64,000 nt of DNA from Lepturacanthus savala (GCA_030544235.1 CM060465.1:32034988-32098987); one strand, 5' to 3'. Shown: positions 13,025 through 25,670, counted from the stretch's first letter. Notes: generated from the letters alone by a model not told the origin. Translations and numbers: made by a program.

Positions 13025-13165
13025 ATCAGAATAAGAATCAGAATGCTCTTTATTGTCATTTTACAATACATTTTAGAATAAAATTGGAGAGCTTTTCCTT
13101 TTCAGGTGCAAAAATACAAAATATTACAAAATCCAAATGGGTATAAAATAAGTATAGAATAGAAT
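13025..13165 (-). mobile_element. Short retroelement-like fragment
   Basis: AGAATCAGAATGCTCTTTAT followed by TGTCATTTTACAATACA resembles the widespread fish 'aatcagaatc...ctttattg' repeat. A second trace is at 52109-52140. Confidence 0.4.
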
Positions 13166-13331
13166 ATTTATGTACAATATGCAATGTCTTAAACTGAAGT
13201 TAAGAATTATTCTCAAACAAAATCAAAAGAATCACAAACACAGAGGCAAAAACTTTTAGACACACAAGCGCCAACATGCATTTCTGTCTTTAACACACAC
13301 TCACTGACGCTTACAATGTCAATGACTTTGA

Positions 13332-13383
<52 letters not shown>
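13332..13383. repeat. (CA)n microsatellite
   Basis: About 25 AC units. Confidence 0.95.
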
Positions 13384-13386
<3 letters not shown>

Positions 13387-13399
13387 CAGCAGTGCCTCT

Positions 13400-13640
13400 T
13401 AAGAGCAAACACACATAATTGTTGAAGCCTCCCGCTTGTCGACACTTACTCTTCGCTTGTTTGAAAGTCCACTGAATAATCTTGACCCCCTCGGTTCAGG
13501 AAAGACGCACAAGAGCCCGTCGTATGATGTCATCGGGGTCAAAGGGCAAGATTGCGATGCCTACACAGCCAGACTGCCCGTGTCTATCGAACAAACACCG
13601 ACTTTATTCGCCCTGACCTACTGGTCCAGTTAAGGGACTG
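13400..13640. promoter_or_regulatory. Unique block after a CA tract (candidate regulatory)
   Basis: It is balanced in base composition with several CpGs and a TGATGTCATCGGGGTCA motif resembling CREB/nuclear-receptor sites. No repeats, no credible coding frame. Confidence 0.25.
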
Positions 13641-14689
13641 TAGAGAAACAAAGAATTTCAAGCCAGAAACACAGAATGGATCATTTTCTGCTCCCAACTG
13701 TCAAGTGAAGTTTTGAGAAGTTCCAAGATTTTAAGTCAAAATGTCCAAAATCTATTGAGAGAACTATGTTTCCAATAGTGTTTTATTAGGTTTTAGGATA
13801 AAATATATCTGAGATATATATTTCATTTTTTTTATACATACCTTACTGCGCCTAGCATGTCAAAACAAATGGTGGCTTAGGTTATGTTACACTTTGCTGT
13901 ATGATTGAATGCAATGATTTACAATCTTGAAATTAAAATTGCCACAGGGAGTAAATGAGCCTTTACACAGTAAATAGCCTCTGTTACTGATACGTTAGCA
14001 TGCTCCTGCTGGCTTGTTAGTTAGCATTACACCATCTATATGAATAGTTCCTGCATCACTTTATCCTTTAACTTTACTAATGGAGGTGTTAAGAGACAAA
14101 AAATAGTTTTTTACTGCAGGTTTTGACACAAATGTCTTGCTTTGGTGTAAAAGTAGCTAAGGGCCATAAGATTAAATTTATCCAAAGAGTCAGATCAGAT
14201 TTCATTTCAGAGATATACACATTTTTTGTTAAATGGCTGCCAACAGCACACTAAAGCCCATAACTTTTCATGTGTAGATAAACATACATATAAAATACTG
14301 TTGATCAGAAACATTTGTCTTAGTAATAAATCTTGTCATTTTGTCCCAATACAGCTGTAAATATAGTTATGAATATTCTCATTACTCAATACCTTCGTAT
14401 CCATAATACGTCTCATATTGCAGTTATTACCTTTAAATATCCACAAATGTGTGTAATTTGCTGCTAAAATCTTGGTATAGGTACAGCAATTGAATTTTTA
14501 GAAGTTGTGTCCCTTAACTCCTCTACTATACATTCTGATTTATATATTTTCAAAGATAATGTTGTGTTGTGCTGTTTCCAAAACCAAAAATACACTAAGA
14601 GTTGCTCTGATATAGACAGGAGAGAAATCAGTCACTTTTAAGCATGAATAAAACCAGATGTTAAAAAAAAAGTGAAGTAGTGCGAGCTG

Positions 14690-14910
14690 CATTCTGACAG
14701 ATAAGAGGCAGCGATACAGGGTGTGTCCTGGCTCTCTCCTCACACGATGGGCCTTTGTCCTCTGAGTCCTGCACACGTCAACAATGGGTTTGAGTGACAG
14801 ACGGCTCCCAAAAATCCTCAGGGCCCGCAATGGTGCCTTTGTTTCCCCGGCTCACATTGTGGTGGACAAAGGGTGCGCTGCTACTGGCGGTGTGGGGGGA
14901 GGCCACTTTG
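14690..14910. promoter_or_regulatory. Unique block with paired SOX/TCF-like cores (candidate regulatory)
   Basis: It contains CCTTTGT (twice), GACAAAGG and AACAATGG, all close to SOX or TCF/LEF binding cores, in a GC-richer non-repetitive context. The 99-codon plus-strand frame over it has no recognisable protein features. Confidence 0.3.
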
Positions 14911-15949
14911 ACATTGTAGTTTTACAAGTAACCACTTCACACTGGAAGAAGTTTGTCAACAGAAGGGGAGAAAAATACAAAAAAGTTACAATGATTAGGA
15001 TGTTGGATTACACACTGAGATTTGGGACAGAAAATGGGAATATTTTAGAAGCTCTACAAGTAATAGGTTGTACATTTTGGTGAATGTGGTTAAGACTTGC
15101 AGCAAACAAATATAATACTAAAAGATTGGATATTTACACTTGTACTCATGACTTTAGTCTTCATACTGTTGGATTTATTGACCGTCATACCCCAAAACAT
15201 GTTGTGCATGAAATAAAATTGATGGCCGCTGCCTGCAGAAAGTATTGTCTGGATGAAGATTAGCCATAAAAAATATGAGTTACATAGTGACTCGACAAGA
15301 TTTGATTCTCAAAGCCCCATGCACACCGTTAATTAACCACAGACTGTACCATGAGCGATACAGGGGAGTGACGGGGGTCATTTATGGCAATACTACACTT
15401 CAATGATTGACACCATGCACGAGTCCATCTAAGAATTAATAGCAAGTTTGAAAGCCAGTAAGGACAGACGACTGAAGTTTTCACCTTTGGTTTGATGAGA
15501 CTCAATCGCAATTTCCCATGACGAGAACATCCATATGTGATAGCCGATAGCCGGGGCTTTTAAACAACATTGTGCATTCCATTTTTCGCCTGAAGGGGCT
15601 GAAGAGGGGGTGCATTCTAAGAGGTTAACCAACACAAGTGGCTTCAGTTTTTAGTAAATTAAATCTTGTTCAGGTTTGTGTAAAAGCATTGTTTTGAAGT
15701 TGTGCAATTGTTCCAAACAGTAGCTCTGATTGGTAACATCAATACAGATATATGGTTTCCTAACATGATACAATTAAACATTGATCACTGTTGGTTAGAC
15801 AGTTGTAACTTGACAAACCTCAAGATTTCTCAATATGCACAGTAGAGCCAACAGTGGTAGATGTGTTTACTGTTTCACCACATTCCAGATGGATGTTAAA
15901 ATCTACCTCTATCTAAAATCTAAAAAGTGCCCATTCTTATCCTGGTCCC

Positions 15950-16530
15950 TGGGTTGACCTGCTTGGAGAGTCATCGAGAACCGTGGTATGGCTGCTTGCA
16001 ACTGTCACTCAATTTGGTCCTCAGCAATGCACCCGCCAAGTGTGAAGTTGATTGGATGAATGGTTCTTGAGATATGTGAAGGACAGTCTTACAGATAGAG
16101 ATTCCTTCCTTTATCGTTAAATGATACTGCTACAGCACCACCTATTAGTCACATGGCACTGAATTTATCATGGTTACTCAGATATAGCTACACATGTCAC
16201 CAAATGTGGTTTAATAGCATAACATATTCAGGAAAAGTGACAGCATTTGAGCACATTTTAAGCAAAAGTGTATGGAAATTCCCCAAAAGTACCATGTTCC
16301 AGTTTGATCTAGATACAGTATGTTCTATAGCAACGTTGGTGACTATTGCTCAAAATTTGTAGAGTGGGGGGAAAAACATATTTGGACAAACTTCAAAATG
16401 GCAGAACCTTAATACAGATGCTTAAATTGAAAGATTTATCTGAATCCAGGAGAAAAATTGTTATATTCACAGTTCAAAAGTTACAAGCCAAAACATGAAG
16501 TTGTTGAGATATGCAAGAAAGATACAGATG
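15950..16530. repeat. Probable fish dispersed repeat
   Basis: AAGTTGATTGGATGAATGGT, TTCTTGAGATATGTGAAGGA and CTACAGCACCACCTATTAGT are phrases I associate with a common teleost interspersed repeat. No second copy was found in this window, so the call relies on memory. Confidence 0.35.
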
Positions 16531-16767
16531 GATAGAGGACAGATATTCTTTATATATATAAATAGTAGAAAAAAAAGCCTCATGTCAGGTTTGCAGAAGT
16601 GATTCTATGCTGAACAATTGTTAATCTTAGTTCCTGGAACAGGTTTCTCTACAGTACAAAGCCAACTGAATCCCTGATCTTGTCACGTTCTCTCATCCAC
16701 TGAGTCACTTTGTTGTTTTTGCTCTTTTGCTGAGTCACATTCCAACACTATCATGCAATGTTACCAT

Positions 16768-16975
16768 GATATTTCATAACAGCTAAACCACGCGATCTCC
16801 TGATGTCACCATGATGACCGATGACTTGCTCAGGAGTCACGGTTTAGAGATTTGGGCATAAAGCGAGTCAGGAGACGCCCCTGAGTGACCTGTGATGGGA
16901 ACAAATTATAGCAACCATCTGTTAAAGAAAGTGGATTTTTGTTGGTAGCAGCCACTAAAGCATGACACAGCCTGT
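16768..16975. repeat. Local duplication, copy 1
   Basis: This block reappears at 17210-17402 plus 17535-17562. Shared phrases are AGTCACGGTTTAGAGATTTG, GAACAAATT and TAGCAACCATCTGTTAAAGA. Copy 2 contains an extra stretch of about 130 bp (17403-17534). Confidence 0.75.
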
Positions 16976-16984
16976 CTAAATTTC

Positions 16985-17205
16985 ACAATTTACTTTAAGA
17001 ATATAATAAATATAAATTGCTGTGCATATCAATGAATTCAATAACATGTAATCACGTATAAAGAAAGAAAGGAATTTCCGGGATCTCCAGTCTAGTAAAC
17101 ATGTTGAGTGTCATCACATCATCTAAAATTTGCCATGTCTTAGGTTTCAAAAAACAGCAATCCTGTAGTCACAGATTTTGAGCTTGAGTACTTTCTCTTA
17201 GGAGA
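16985..17205. repeat. Mosaic dispersed repeat W, right part, between two local duplicates
   Basis: ATTGCTGTGCATATCAATGA matches 4535-4555, and AGCAATCCTGTAGTCACAGA followed by GAGTACTTTCTCTTAGG matches 18806-18860. It separates the duplicated blocks at 16768-16975 and 17210-17402. Confidence 0.5.
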
Positions 17206-17209
17206 ACCC

Positions 17210-17562
17210 TGATATTTCATACCAGCTAAACCATGCAATCTCCTGTGATGTCAGTATTGACTTGCTCGTGAGTCACGGTTTAGAGATTTGGGCATAAAGT
17301 GAGTCAGGGAACGCCCCTGAGTGAGTGGGGTGTCCAACCTGTGACCAGGAACAAATTGTAGCAACCATCTGTTAAAGAAAGTGGATTTTTGTTCACAGAG
17401 CATAGCGGCAAATCGCATCCCTAAGAGACGACACTCACGCACGCCGTGACGCAACGTGCATGAGTGGATCCGACCCCAAAGGTGCATGTGTTGGGGAGGG
17501 GGGACAGCTCGGTTCCTCCAGGGCTCGTCCTTTGATAGCAGCCACTAAAGCATGACACAGCT
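17210..17562. repeat. Local duplication, copy 2, with 130-bp extra segment
   Basis: It matches 16768-16975, but the shared end TAGCAGCCACTAAAGCATGA is displaced by a CpG-containing insert at 17403-17534. The inserted or deleted segment has no recognisable transposon ends. Confidence 0.75.
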
Positions 17563-17960
17563 GGCCTACGAAATCCTCCTCCCCTTCTCCTCTTCTGGCT
17601 CAGTCGTTTTCCCGATTCCCTGGAACTCCGCCTGGGCAAAGTCCCCCCTTACCCCCCTTCGTCAGATGTGGCCCAGCCGAGTGTGGCGGAGTTTGCCCGG
17701 TTTTAATGCGGCGGGGACCAGCGGAGGGCTATTGTGCGCGATCTTGCAGCGCAGCAGGTAGCCGGCAGAAGCCGCATGGCAGGAGCCTTTGAAGAGAAGC
17801 CGGGGGCCAAGTTTGCCGGGGATAGCCGGGGTCCGCGGAGGAGAAAAAGGAGGAGGCAGCGGGGGGAGACCCCAAAGCAGCAGCAGTTTAATAAAGATAT
17901 TTAATACCTCAGAGAGGCCCCCGGCTTTGACTCTTTGAAGGAACACGGGGATGAAGAAAA
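17403..17960. promoter_or_regulatory. GC-rich, CpG-containing block (candidate regulatory element)
   Basis: The block is clearly richer in G+C and CpG than its surroundings (for example GGCGGAGTTTGCCCGG and GCCGGGGATAGCCGGGGTCC). No credible exon is found on either strand and there is no match to the repeats in this window. It could be a promoter-like or conserved non-coding element. Confidence 0.35.
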
Positions 17961-18089
17961 GGGGGCCAGACAGCTGATTGTACACCCGGAATCCAGAGAG
18001 GAGAGGGGAGGAGGCCAAGAATGAAGGGAAAGAAGACAAATAAGAGCAGGCAACTGTGGTACAAAGCAACACTATTAGTTATTAAATTA

Positions 18090-18240
18090 AGTAAGTACAA
18101 CTTCATTTATTTATATAGCACCTTTCAAAACCTTGGTCACAAAGTGATTTATAAAAGTTGAAGGTTATTTATAACAAACATAACAACAGAGACATAGCGC
18201 AATAAAACCAGAAGCTGAGAGTTTACATCCATGGATGAGT
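18090..18240 (-). mobile_element. Retroelement 3' end fragment
   Basis: CATTTATTTATATAGCACC followed by CACAAAGTGATTTATAAAAG is a common fish LINE/SINE 3' end in inverse orientation. A weaker relative (TTTATAGAGCACTTCTTTG) is at about 24865-24920. Confidence 0.5.
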
Positions 18241-18254
18241 GTATAACTTGTAGC

Positions 18255-18600
18255 ACAACATATCGTCACTCTATTAAAATAATGACCCAAGTTATTTTGG
18301 GACAAATTTCATTTCTGGCCTAAGTCATTTCTTGATGCTGCCACGTCTAATAGAATCATCTTAATCCTGAGGTGAAAGGATCATACTCTTTATGTCCTAT
18401 ACAACAATGGACTGCTGTAAGTGAAAGGGGAGACTTAAGCCATTTTATTTTTTGCATAAGTCAAAGTTTTTTTGCCTAAATCAGGATAAAATGCTTTGAC
18501 TTGGGCAGTTTAACAAGCTTTTATAATGGCAGCTGCTTTAAGCAGAAAGAATCTATGGTTCAGAAGAAGCTCTGAACACGATTCTTGAATCAATTTTGAC
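18255..18600. repeat. Mosaic dispersed repeat W, middle part
   Basis: It matches 4205-4470 through CTATTAAAATAATGACC, GCTGCCACGTCTAATAGAAT and ATAATGGCAGCTGCTTTAAG. Confidence 0.5.
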
Positions 18601-18888
18601 TCGATTCAATAGCAAAACAGACAAAGATGATGTGGGAAAGTGATGAAATAGGGAACTGCCTCCTGACTAGTTTGATTCACCTGATATTTGTTGATGTTAA
18701 ATTTATCAGAATTCACACTTGCACCTGGATTTTAAAGGAGACCTGGCAGTTAATTGAATTGAGCTATTATTTGGTATATACAGTAATCACAAACATGAAG
18801 CAGCGGCAGCAATCCTGTAGTCACAGACCTTGGGCTTGAGTACTTTCTCTTAGGAAAACTCTTAGAATACAATATCTCCCACCATTTT

Positions 18889-19374
18889 CACTACCGTTCA
18901 AATGTTTGGGGTCACTTATAAAGAAGAAGAAAAGCACTGTCTTTTTCTTTCAATGAAGATAACTTTAATCAGAAATACACTTTATACATTGATAATGTGG
19001 TAAATTACTATTCTAGCTGCAAATGTCTGGTTTTTGGTGCATCAATATCTACATAGGTGTATAGAGGCCCATTTCCAGCAATTATCACTCCAGTGTTCTA
19101 ATGGAACAATGTGTTTGCTCATTACATCAGAAGGTTAATGGATGATTAGAAAAACCTTGATGCTATAATTTTAGCACAGCTGAAAACAGTTTAGCTGCTT
19201 AGAGAAGCTAGAAAACTGACCTTCCTTTGACAAAAAGCAAAGTTTGGAGGAAAAAAATATTACTTCAAATACAAATCATTATTTCTAACCTTGGTAATGT
19301 CTTGACTATATTTTCTATTCATTTAGTCAAAGCACAAAATTGTCTGTGTGACCCCAAACTTTTGAATGGTAGTG
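18889..19374. mobile_element. Tc1/mariner-like MITE family Z, full-length copy
   Basis: The terminal inverted repeats are about 26 bp: CACTACCGTTCAAATGTTTG at the left, and the complement of CAAACTTTTGAATGGTAGTG at the right. The element is 486 bp without coding capacity. The best copy at 21425-21804 is flanked by TA on both sides, as expected for Tc1/mariner targets. Related copies are at 28319-28524 and 62784-62930. Confidence 0.75.
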
Positions 19375-19479
19375 TATTGAATTTGTAAAGTATTTCTAAT
19401 AATGATGAAATGCTACTATAATCCACTGCCCAGCAGCAGAGGTGTACACACAAACACAGAAAATGACGTTGCCAGGGGC

Positions 19480-19830
19480 AGAGTCTGGGCTGAAAGAGGC
19501 TTGTTGTCTCGTGTAGTGGCCGTGGGCAGAATTTTCGATCCATGACCAGGCTTGATGTGCAGCCTCGGACAGGAGCAGGGCATTGTGCCCCCATCGCCAG
19601 CCCTCCTCCATATTCATACAACCAGGGCGGAATCTAATAAACGTAGGCTTAGGGGAATCAATTGTCGCACATGGGAAAAGCAGCTAATTGTCCAGCGTCA
19701 CAGGCTAACAATGCCTCAGCTGTGAGGGCATGGAAACGGGCCGTCGAGATCCTATACGTGATGCGTTTTCACTGACGAGAACCTAAAGAACGCCGCTGAG
19801 GGCGGATAACACCGTGTGAACATGTGTGTA
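19480..19830. promoter_or_regulatory. Unique block (candidate conserved non-coding element)
   Basis: Balanced, non-repetitive sequence with CAGCTAATTGTCCAGCG, GAATCAATTGTCGCAC and several CpGs. No splice-supported coding frame. Confidence 0.3.
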
Positions 19831-19959
19831 GGCCGAGTGGAGCCTGAAGGCGGACATTTCTACAGTTTTAAACATTCATTCACACACATTTTTTTGGCTG
19901 TTCTTTTTAAAACTTTCACATTTTATTAATTCTGCCACAAGCTAAATACTTGGTTGACA

Positions 19960-20158
19960 TGTGATATAAAGGAGCCAATTAAACAGTCACAAAAGGCTAA
20001 AATCTAAATTAAATATCTAAATAGTGGTTAGATGCAGCTCTAGTCCTGATATTATATTAAACTATTTTCTTATTGTATTGATGATATGGATGCCGATGAT
20101 ATAATAAAACTCCATTCTGCGCCTCATATCAGGAAGTTGTGTACTTTAACAGGTAAAA
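19960..20158 (+). mobile_element. Dispersed repeat family X, partial copy
   Basis: It shares TAAATAGTGGTTAG, TATTATATTAAACTATTTTC and a TTTAACAGG end with the other copies; the 5' part is missing. Confidence 0.55.
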
Positions 20159-21424
20159 GCATCAACAACCGTGATAACTAAGAGGAAATGTACTGTATGT
20201 TGCTACTGTCGTCCCACAGATTATCTCTGCTGCTGCTCTCTGACTATCTTGTCTGATCTGACCGACGCATGAACTCATCCGTTTTCTTTATCTCAGGTCG
20301 TCACGTGCTGTTACGTTACTTATGCGAACGTGACCTTCGAGCACAAGCTCAACTGATTTCAAGCCGTACATCTATGACATCGATTTTGACATCTTGGAGG
20401 GAAAAATTGGTCGTTTTACTCCACATTTACCAATTTTATGACAATTTTAAAACGGTTCCTGCAGGGGACTTTGGTTTGTTTCGTTCTTCCTCCATCTCTT
20501 CCCATTTCTGTCTGTCCAAAATACACTAAGTAATAGCCAGAACTGTAATAATAAATAGACTTGGCAGGATTTTTGGCATACAACGTTTTTAGGGGTTTTG
20601 AAGGGAATCCTATGTACGCCAGACTCAAAAATTACCCATAATGCTTCAAAATGGAGAAATCAAATATGGCCATTGCAGCCAGGTCAAAATCCAATAGCAA
20701 CATAATGGCTAGAAAAAGAAATAATAATTTTATTTATACTACAATGAAATTAATACAGCACGGCACCTTTCTGCATTGGGAGCAATTTTAGTTTTAAGGG
20801 ACATATTTACATATTTTTGGTCTTGGTCTTGTACAGAAATGTGCACCTATTGTGAATGGGACAATGTGTGAATGTAAAATACTTTTAGCCTCTATTACCT
20901 CTGCATCTGTAATCTTGTTCCACAAAAACAGTAAAACAATCATGCACCCCAGGAATGAAAGGGCACTAATCAATAAGACACAGTCAAGAGAAAATAAAAG
21001 CAAATTGCTGCATGGGAGCACTGGAATTTAGCACAGCCATGCAGAGAACAACGTGATGCAAAAGGACAAAATGTGTCACACACCTTCCTCAGCTCTCTAA
21101 ACTCAGCTCTGCACAACCTATTTATCACCTTGAGCATCTAAATGGCCTAGTTAACTGAGGATCTCATTACTGGCGCTGCTGCAACTCTCACTTTCCTCCC
21201 CTGTCAGGCTGGTGATTTGCTACCTCGCTGGCTGTCTCCCCAAGGCGAGCCATATCATATCTCATGTGGTATCGTCACAATATTTGCCATGTTTACATTT
21301 CAGAGTTTGCCAGGATTCTGTGGCCGGACAGAGTTATTGTTGTTTTATCCTTTTTAGTTTAATCCACATAAAAGACAACTTGTCTAAACCAAAAAGCAAA
21401 AACCAAAAAGAACAACACAGGCAT

Positions 21425-21804
21425 GTACACTACTGTTCAAACGTTTGGGCGCATTTACAACAAATGTCCTTATTTTTAAAAGAAAAGGACTGTTTTCTTT
21501 CAATGAAGATAACTTTAAACTCATCAGAAATACACTCTATACATCAATAATGTTGTAAATGACTATTCTAGCTGCAAACGTCTGGTTTTTGGTGCATCAA
21601 TATCTACATAGGTGTATAGAGGCCCATTTCCAGCAACTATCACTCCAGTGTTCTAATGGTACAATGTGTTTGCTCATTGCATCAGAAGGTTAACGTAATA
21701 AAATGTTCTATTCATTTTACAACTTATGGTGGTAAATAAAAGTGTGACTTTTCATGGAAAACACTAAATTGTCTGGATGACCCCAAACCTTTGAACTGTA
21801 GTGT
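21425..21804. mobile_element. MITE family Z, internally deleted copy flanked by TA
   Basis: It starts TA-CACTACTGTTCAAACG and ends TTGAACTGTAGTG-TA. It shares TTTTTGGTGCATCAATATCT and AGAGGCCCATTTCCAGCAA with 18889-19374 but lacks about 100 bp of the right half. Confidence 0.75.
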
Positions 21805-22129
21805 ATAAATCACCTCAATCTTTCTTTGGTTAAACAAATTACACAATGTTTTGTTCCTCAAAACAGCTCGAATGTATTTCAGCTGACTCAAAAGTACCTG
21901 AAACTGTGGTGACATATATTTGAACATCCCCTTTTTAATCAGAAAACAGCATTTGACAATGTTTGTTAGTGCCAAGCAGCAAAGTCTTAATTGGGATAAC
22001 ATCAACAATTTGATGTGGTGTAACCCTGAAAACTTAAAAAGGTTTTAAAAAAGTAAAAACACATGCTATAAACTACCACTATATTAATATATATTGCATA
22101 TATCTTTAAATTTGTCCTGTAACCTACTG

Positions 22130-22400
22130 CACCTTTGCATTTTGACATATTTTTTATGACTACAGCACTTTGTTTTGAATGAACATATATTGCACTTTAT
22201 TTTAGTGTTTATACTGCACTGTTATAGTGTTTTACTGCACTTTAGTTCTTAATATAGTATTACATTTAATGTAGTTGTTTATTTTATCACGTTTTGTGAC
22301 ATGTGCTGCTGACCTCTTGACCAGGTCACCCTTGGAAAAGAGATCTTAATCACAATGGGTTTATTATTACCTGGTTAATTAAAGGTTAAATAAACAAGAC
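22130..22400 (+). mobile_element. Retroelement 3' tail (ACCTGGTTAA...AAATAAA type), plus strand
   Basis: GACCTCTTGACCAGGTCACC, GAAAAGAGATCTTAATCACA and TAAAGGTTAAATAAA form a common fish retroelement 3' end. An inverted relative lies at 58300-58500. Confidence 0.6.
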
Positions 22401-22559
22401 TAGTTTTATATTCTAGGTGGAATTTATCTTTTTTTCACTTGCACTTTTTGACATTTGACAAAAAAAAAGACATGAAACTAACATGAACACCAAATGTATA
22501 TTTGGAAACTCCTGATGAATGCGTTTTAAAACGTTTTTGACTTTCTCATCTTGCTAACC

Positions 22560-23040
22560 ATTATTTCTCACTGACCCGATTGTCAAGGTCTCGCTGAGTG
22601 TCTCCTGCTGCGGAACGTGTGTGTTTTTCTGTCAAAGCAGCAAACAACAAACAGGTCGAACCCCTTCACACCAAAATACCTCCCTCTAACTCGTCAAGAT
22701 TCGGCAGAGATATATCTCAACCTGAATTGGCCCTGTGTCTATTGTGATTTTTGCCCCGCTGAATTCTCTCATTGTGGGACTAATGGAGGAAGAGATAAGA
22801 TTTTTTTTTTTTTTTGGGTGCTGTTTAACACTGTAGTCGCCCTGGCTCCAGCGTTCGCGGCCGGCCAATGGGCTGTCTGGCTGCAGGGAGGCAGGGAGGT
22901 GTAGGGTTACCACACCAGAGAACAATGGGGCCTAGTGGCTGAGTCAGCACTATCTCCCTGCTTTGCTCTCCCCGCTGCTCGCTGTGTTTTTTCCCTCCAA
23001 CAAACCAGGCCAGCCAATGGCAGCTTTGTGCTGCGGAGGG
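22560..23040. promoter_or_regulatory. GC-richer unique block before a CA tract (candidate regulatory)
   Basis: It contains two CCAATGG-type boxes (22865, 23015) and GGCCGGCC at about 22859, flanked by the CA microsatellite at 23043. No transcript evidence can be derived. Confidence 0.25.

Positions 23041-23042
<2 letters not shown>

Positions 23043-23096
<54 letters not shown>
23043..23096. repeat. (CA)n microsatellite
   Basis: About 27 AC units. Confidence 0.95.
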
Positions 23097-23098
<2 letters not shown>

Positions 23099-25343
23099 GA
23101 AGGAAGTCAGTGGGGGTTGGGAGAATAGTGCAAGAGAGAGAGAGAAAAAAAAGGCATTGCAGCCACTACTGTCTGTGCAGATGTGAAATGGCCCAAACTT
23201 TTTTCACTGTACCCTCGAACCTGGGAACGTTTTAATAGAAAATCACCTTTACTGTGTATTTTCCACCAATTAGAAGGACGTGTCGGTTTTATGTTCCTGT
23301 CAGACAGATACCAGAGTTTTCTGCTCCTTGCCAGATTTCCAGTTCCCATTTTTTTTTTTTAACTCCAGGATTTTGAGTTATGCAGACAATTGTCTGTGGT
23401 TCACTCGAGCATGAAAAAGCTGTTTCCTACAAAATCTAATAGGCCTCCACCCATTAACGTCTTTATGTATAAATACATCGTTATAATGTTAGCTCTGTAG
23501 TTTAATTATGGCTGTAATGATTGTGTTAAACAAAACAAGTTAAGATGTTTTCTTTCTTTCTTTCAAGGGTAAAATGTTCAGCTGTGATCCGGCTTGTGTA
23601 GAGAAAACTTTCAGGTTAGTTCTTTTACAACAAAAATAACGTATTTGATAGGAAATAGGACTAAAGAACAAGTTTCCTGCAGTTATAGATGCGAAGCTGC
23701 CACATGTATCTGAGCTGCTGAACTCATCCATTTTTTTCTTTATCTCAGGTTATGTTACTAGTTGAAGTCGTGACCTTCAAGCACAAGCTTTGTTGCTTTG
23801 TGGTTTTTCTTTGGCTCTTTTTTATTTTTTTAGGTGGAGGATGTTAAATGACTAACAGATAAACCATCTAGTTATTTTATTGCTTTTTTTTTTTTTAAAG
23901 AAAGGGGCTGGTAATATTACATTTTCTCCTTCTTGCCCCCTTTTCATCCTTTAATGGAACAAATGTAGTGTAATTTTGTATTGATTACTGATATATAATA
24001 TACTGATATATAATTTTGGTCAATTGTTTTTTACGTGACAATTGTATTGTACATTGTTCCCGTTAAATAAACAATAAATAGATAAATAAGTGATTAATTA
24101 AATATGGGAAAAACATCAGAAATGCATCAATGCAAACATAACATCACTTGCAGATCGGCACCTTAACAATGATATGATTCATTCTAACTCGACTTTTAAA
24201 CTAAGCGATGGTCCTGTTTAGAGAATTCATTCATTTTATCGTCTGGAATGAACAAAGCAAGTGGAGGAAATCTGGTCATGTCACTATAAGGTGGAGAAAT
24301 CCACTGTATAAGCACACTAATTCCTCAGATAAGTGGTGTTATTTCAAGGTTCAATAGACTCAACAGATATTTTGAAACGGTAACTGCGTCTCCATGTGAA
24401 TCTAAGGTTACATGTTTAAAGGCATCTTCCCAACTCTGTGCATACCATCTGCTATACTCAATGTAACCGAAGCCGGACGCATATCCAATGTCTCCTACAG
24501 GAAAGATGAGCCAACAAAAGGTGAACAAAACAAGATTAAACTGTCTCGTAACAAAAGATACAGCATATATACTGTATATGTGCACAATAATTTTCTTTTA
24601 TTACATTTTGTGCCAGAGATATCTTTACTCTGTTTTGTGTTACACCCATTTGCTGCAGCTATAAATATTAAGGTAGAATAAGTATTTTTTCAGTTGATAA
24701 CCTACGCTGCTTATCTGAGCCTGCAACAATCTGTTAACTAGAAAATGCATTTCCTTTTTTATTATTATCATTTTTACTCTTATTATTGGAGAGTAGGTTC
24801 AAATCAACATGTCTATCACAGCAGACAATGAATATAGACAAATACGTATAATAACAATAATACATTGAATTTATAGAGCACTTCTTTGGACATTTTGAGA
24901 TACTTGACATTATAATCAGAAAAAGGAATTAAGGAAAAGCCAGTCTGTACAGGTGGGTTTATACTGAAAAAGTAATCACTTTACTGCCACAGTAACAGTC
25001 AGAACATTCAGCTCGGTCCAGTAACTCGGGTGGTGTCACTTCAAAACATGTCTATGTGTCACACTGACCTAAACAAAGGTTCCTATCAATAGTTCCTATT
25101 GTCAGAGATACCTGCCTAGATTAAATTTCATTAATATTTCTATCAACCTGCTGCCAAACACTAAATAAAGACTATTAACTAAAAGTAGACTCAAAACCTT
25201 TGATTAAAACTAGACTAAAGTCACAGGACTTTTCGTCGCCTAAATTGTGACAAATAAAAATTGTATACAAGTTGAATAATTATAACGAAAAAGAATGAAG
25301 GCATTTGGCACAAGACTAAGACTAAAATTAAATTGAAAAACAG

Positions 25344-25526
<183 letters not shown>

Positions 25527-25635
25527 GCACTTCAAGGGCAAACAACCAGAATGATCTGAAAGTGTCGAAGCATCACAGACACTGGAAGGAGACGTTTGTG
25601 GCTAAAATGTTAAGGAACTCTCTCACTTTCTCTCC

Positions 25636-25670
<35 letters not shown>

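Larger units (their letters stand above)
20160..24860. other. Spacer, with a small duplicated motif and one exon-like stretch
   Basis: Besides listed repeats, a short segment at 20268-20352 is repeated at 23718-23790 (CTTTATCTCAGGT, then GTGACCTTC(A/G)AGCACAAGCT). An exon-like stretch on the minus strand at 24408-24503 is discussed as a finding. The rest is unrecognised. Confidence 0.4.

Noticed and set aside
17662..18072. 136-codon minus-strand frame over the GC-rich block
   Set aside because: Low-complexity Pro/Leu/Ser composition expected from GC-rich DNA, no domain, and overlapping frames on both strands are equally open.
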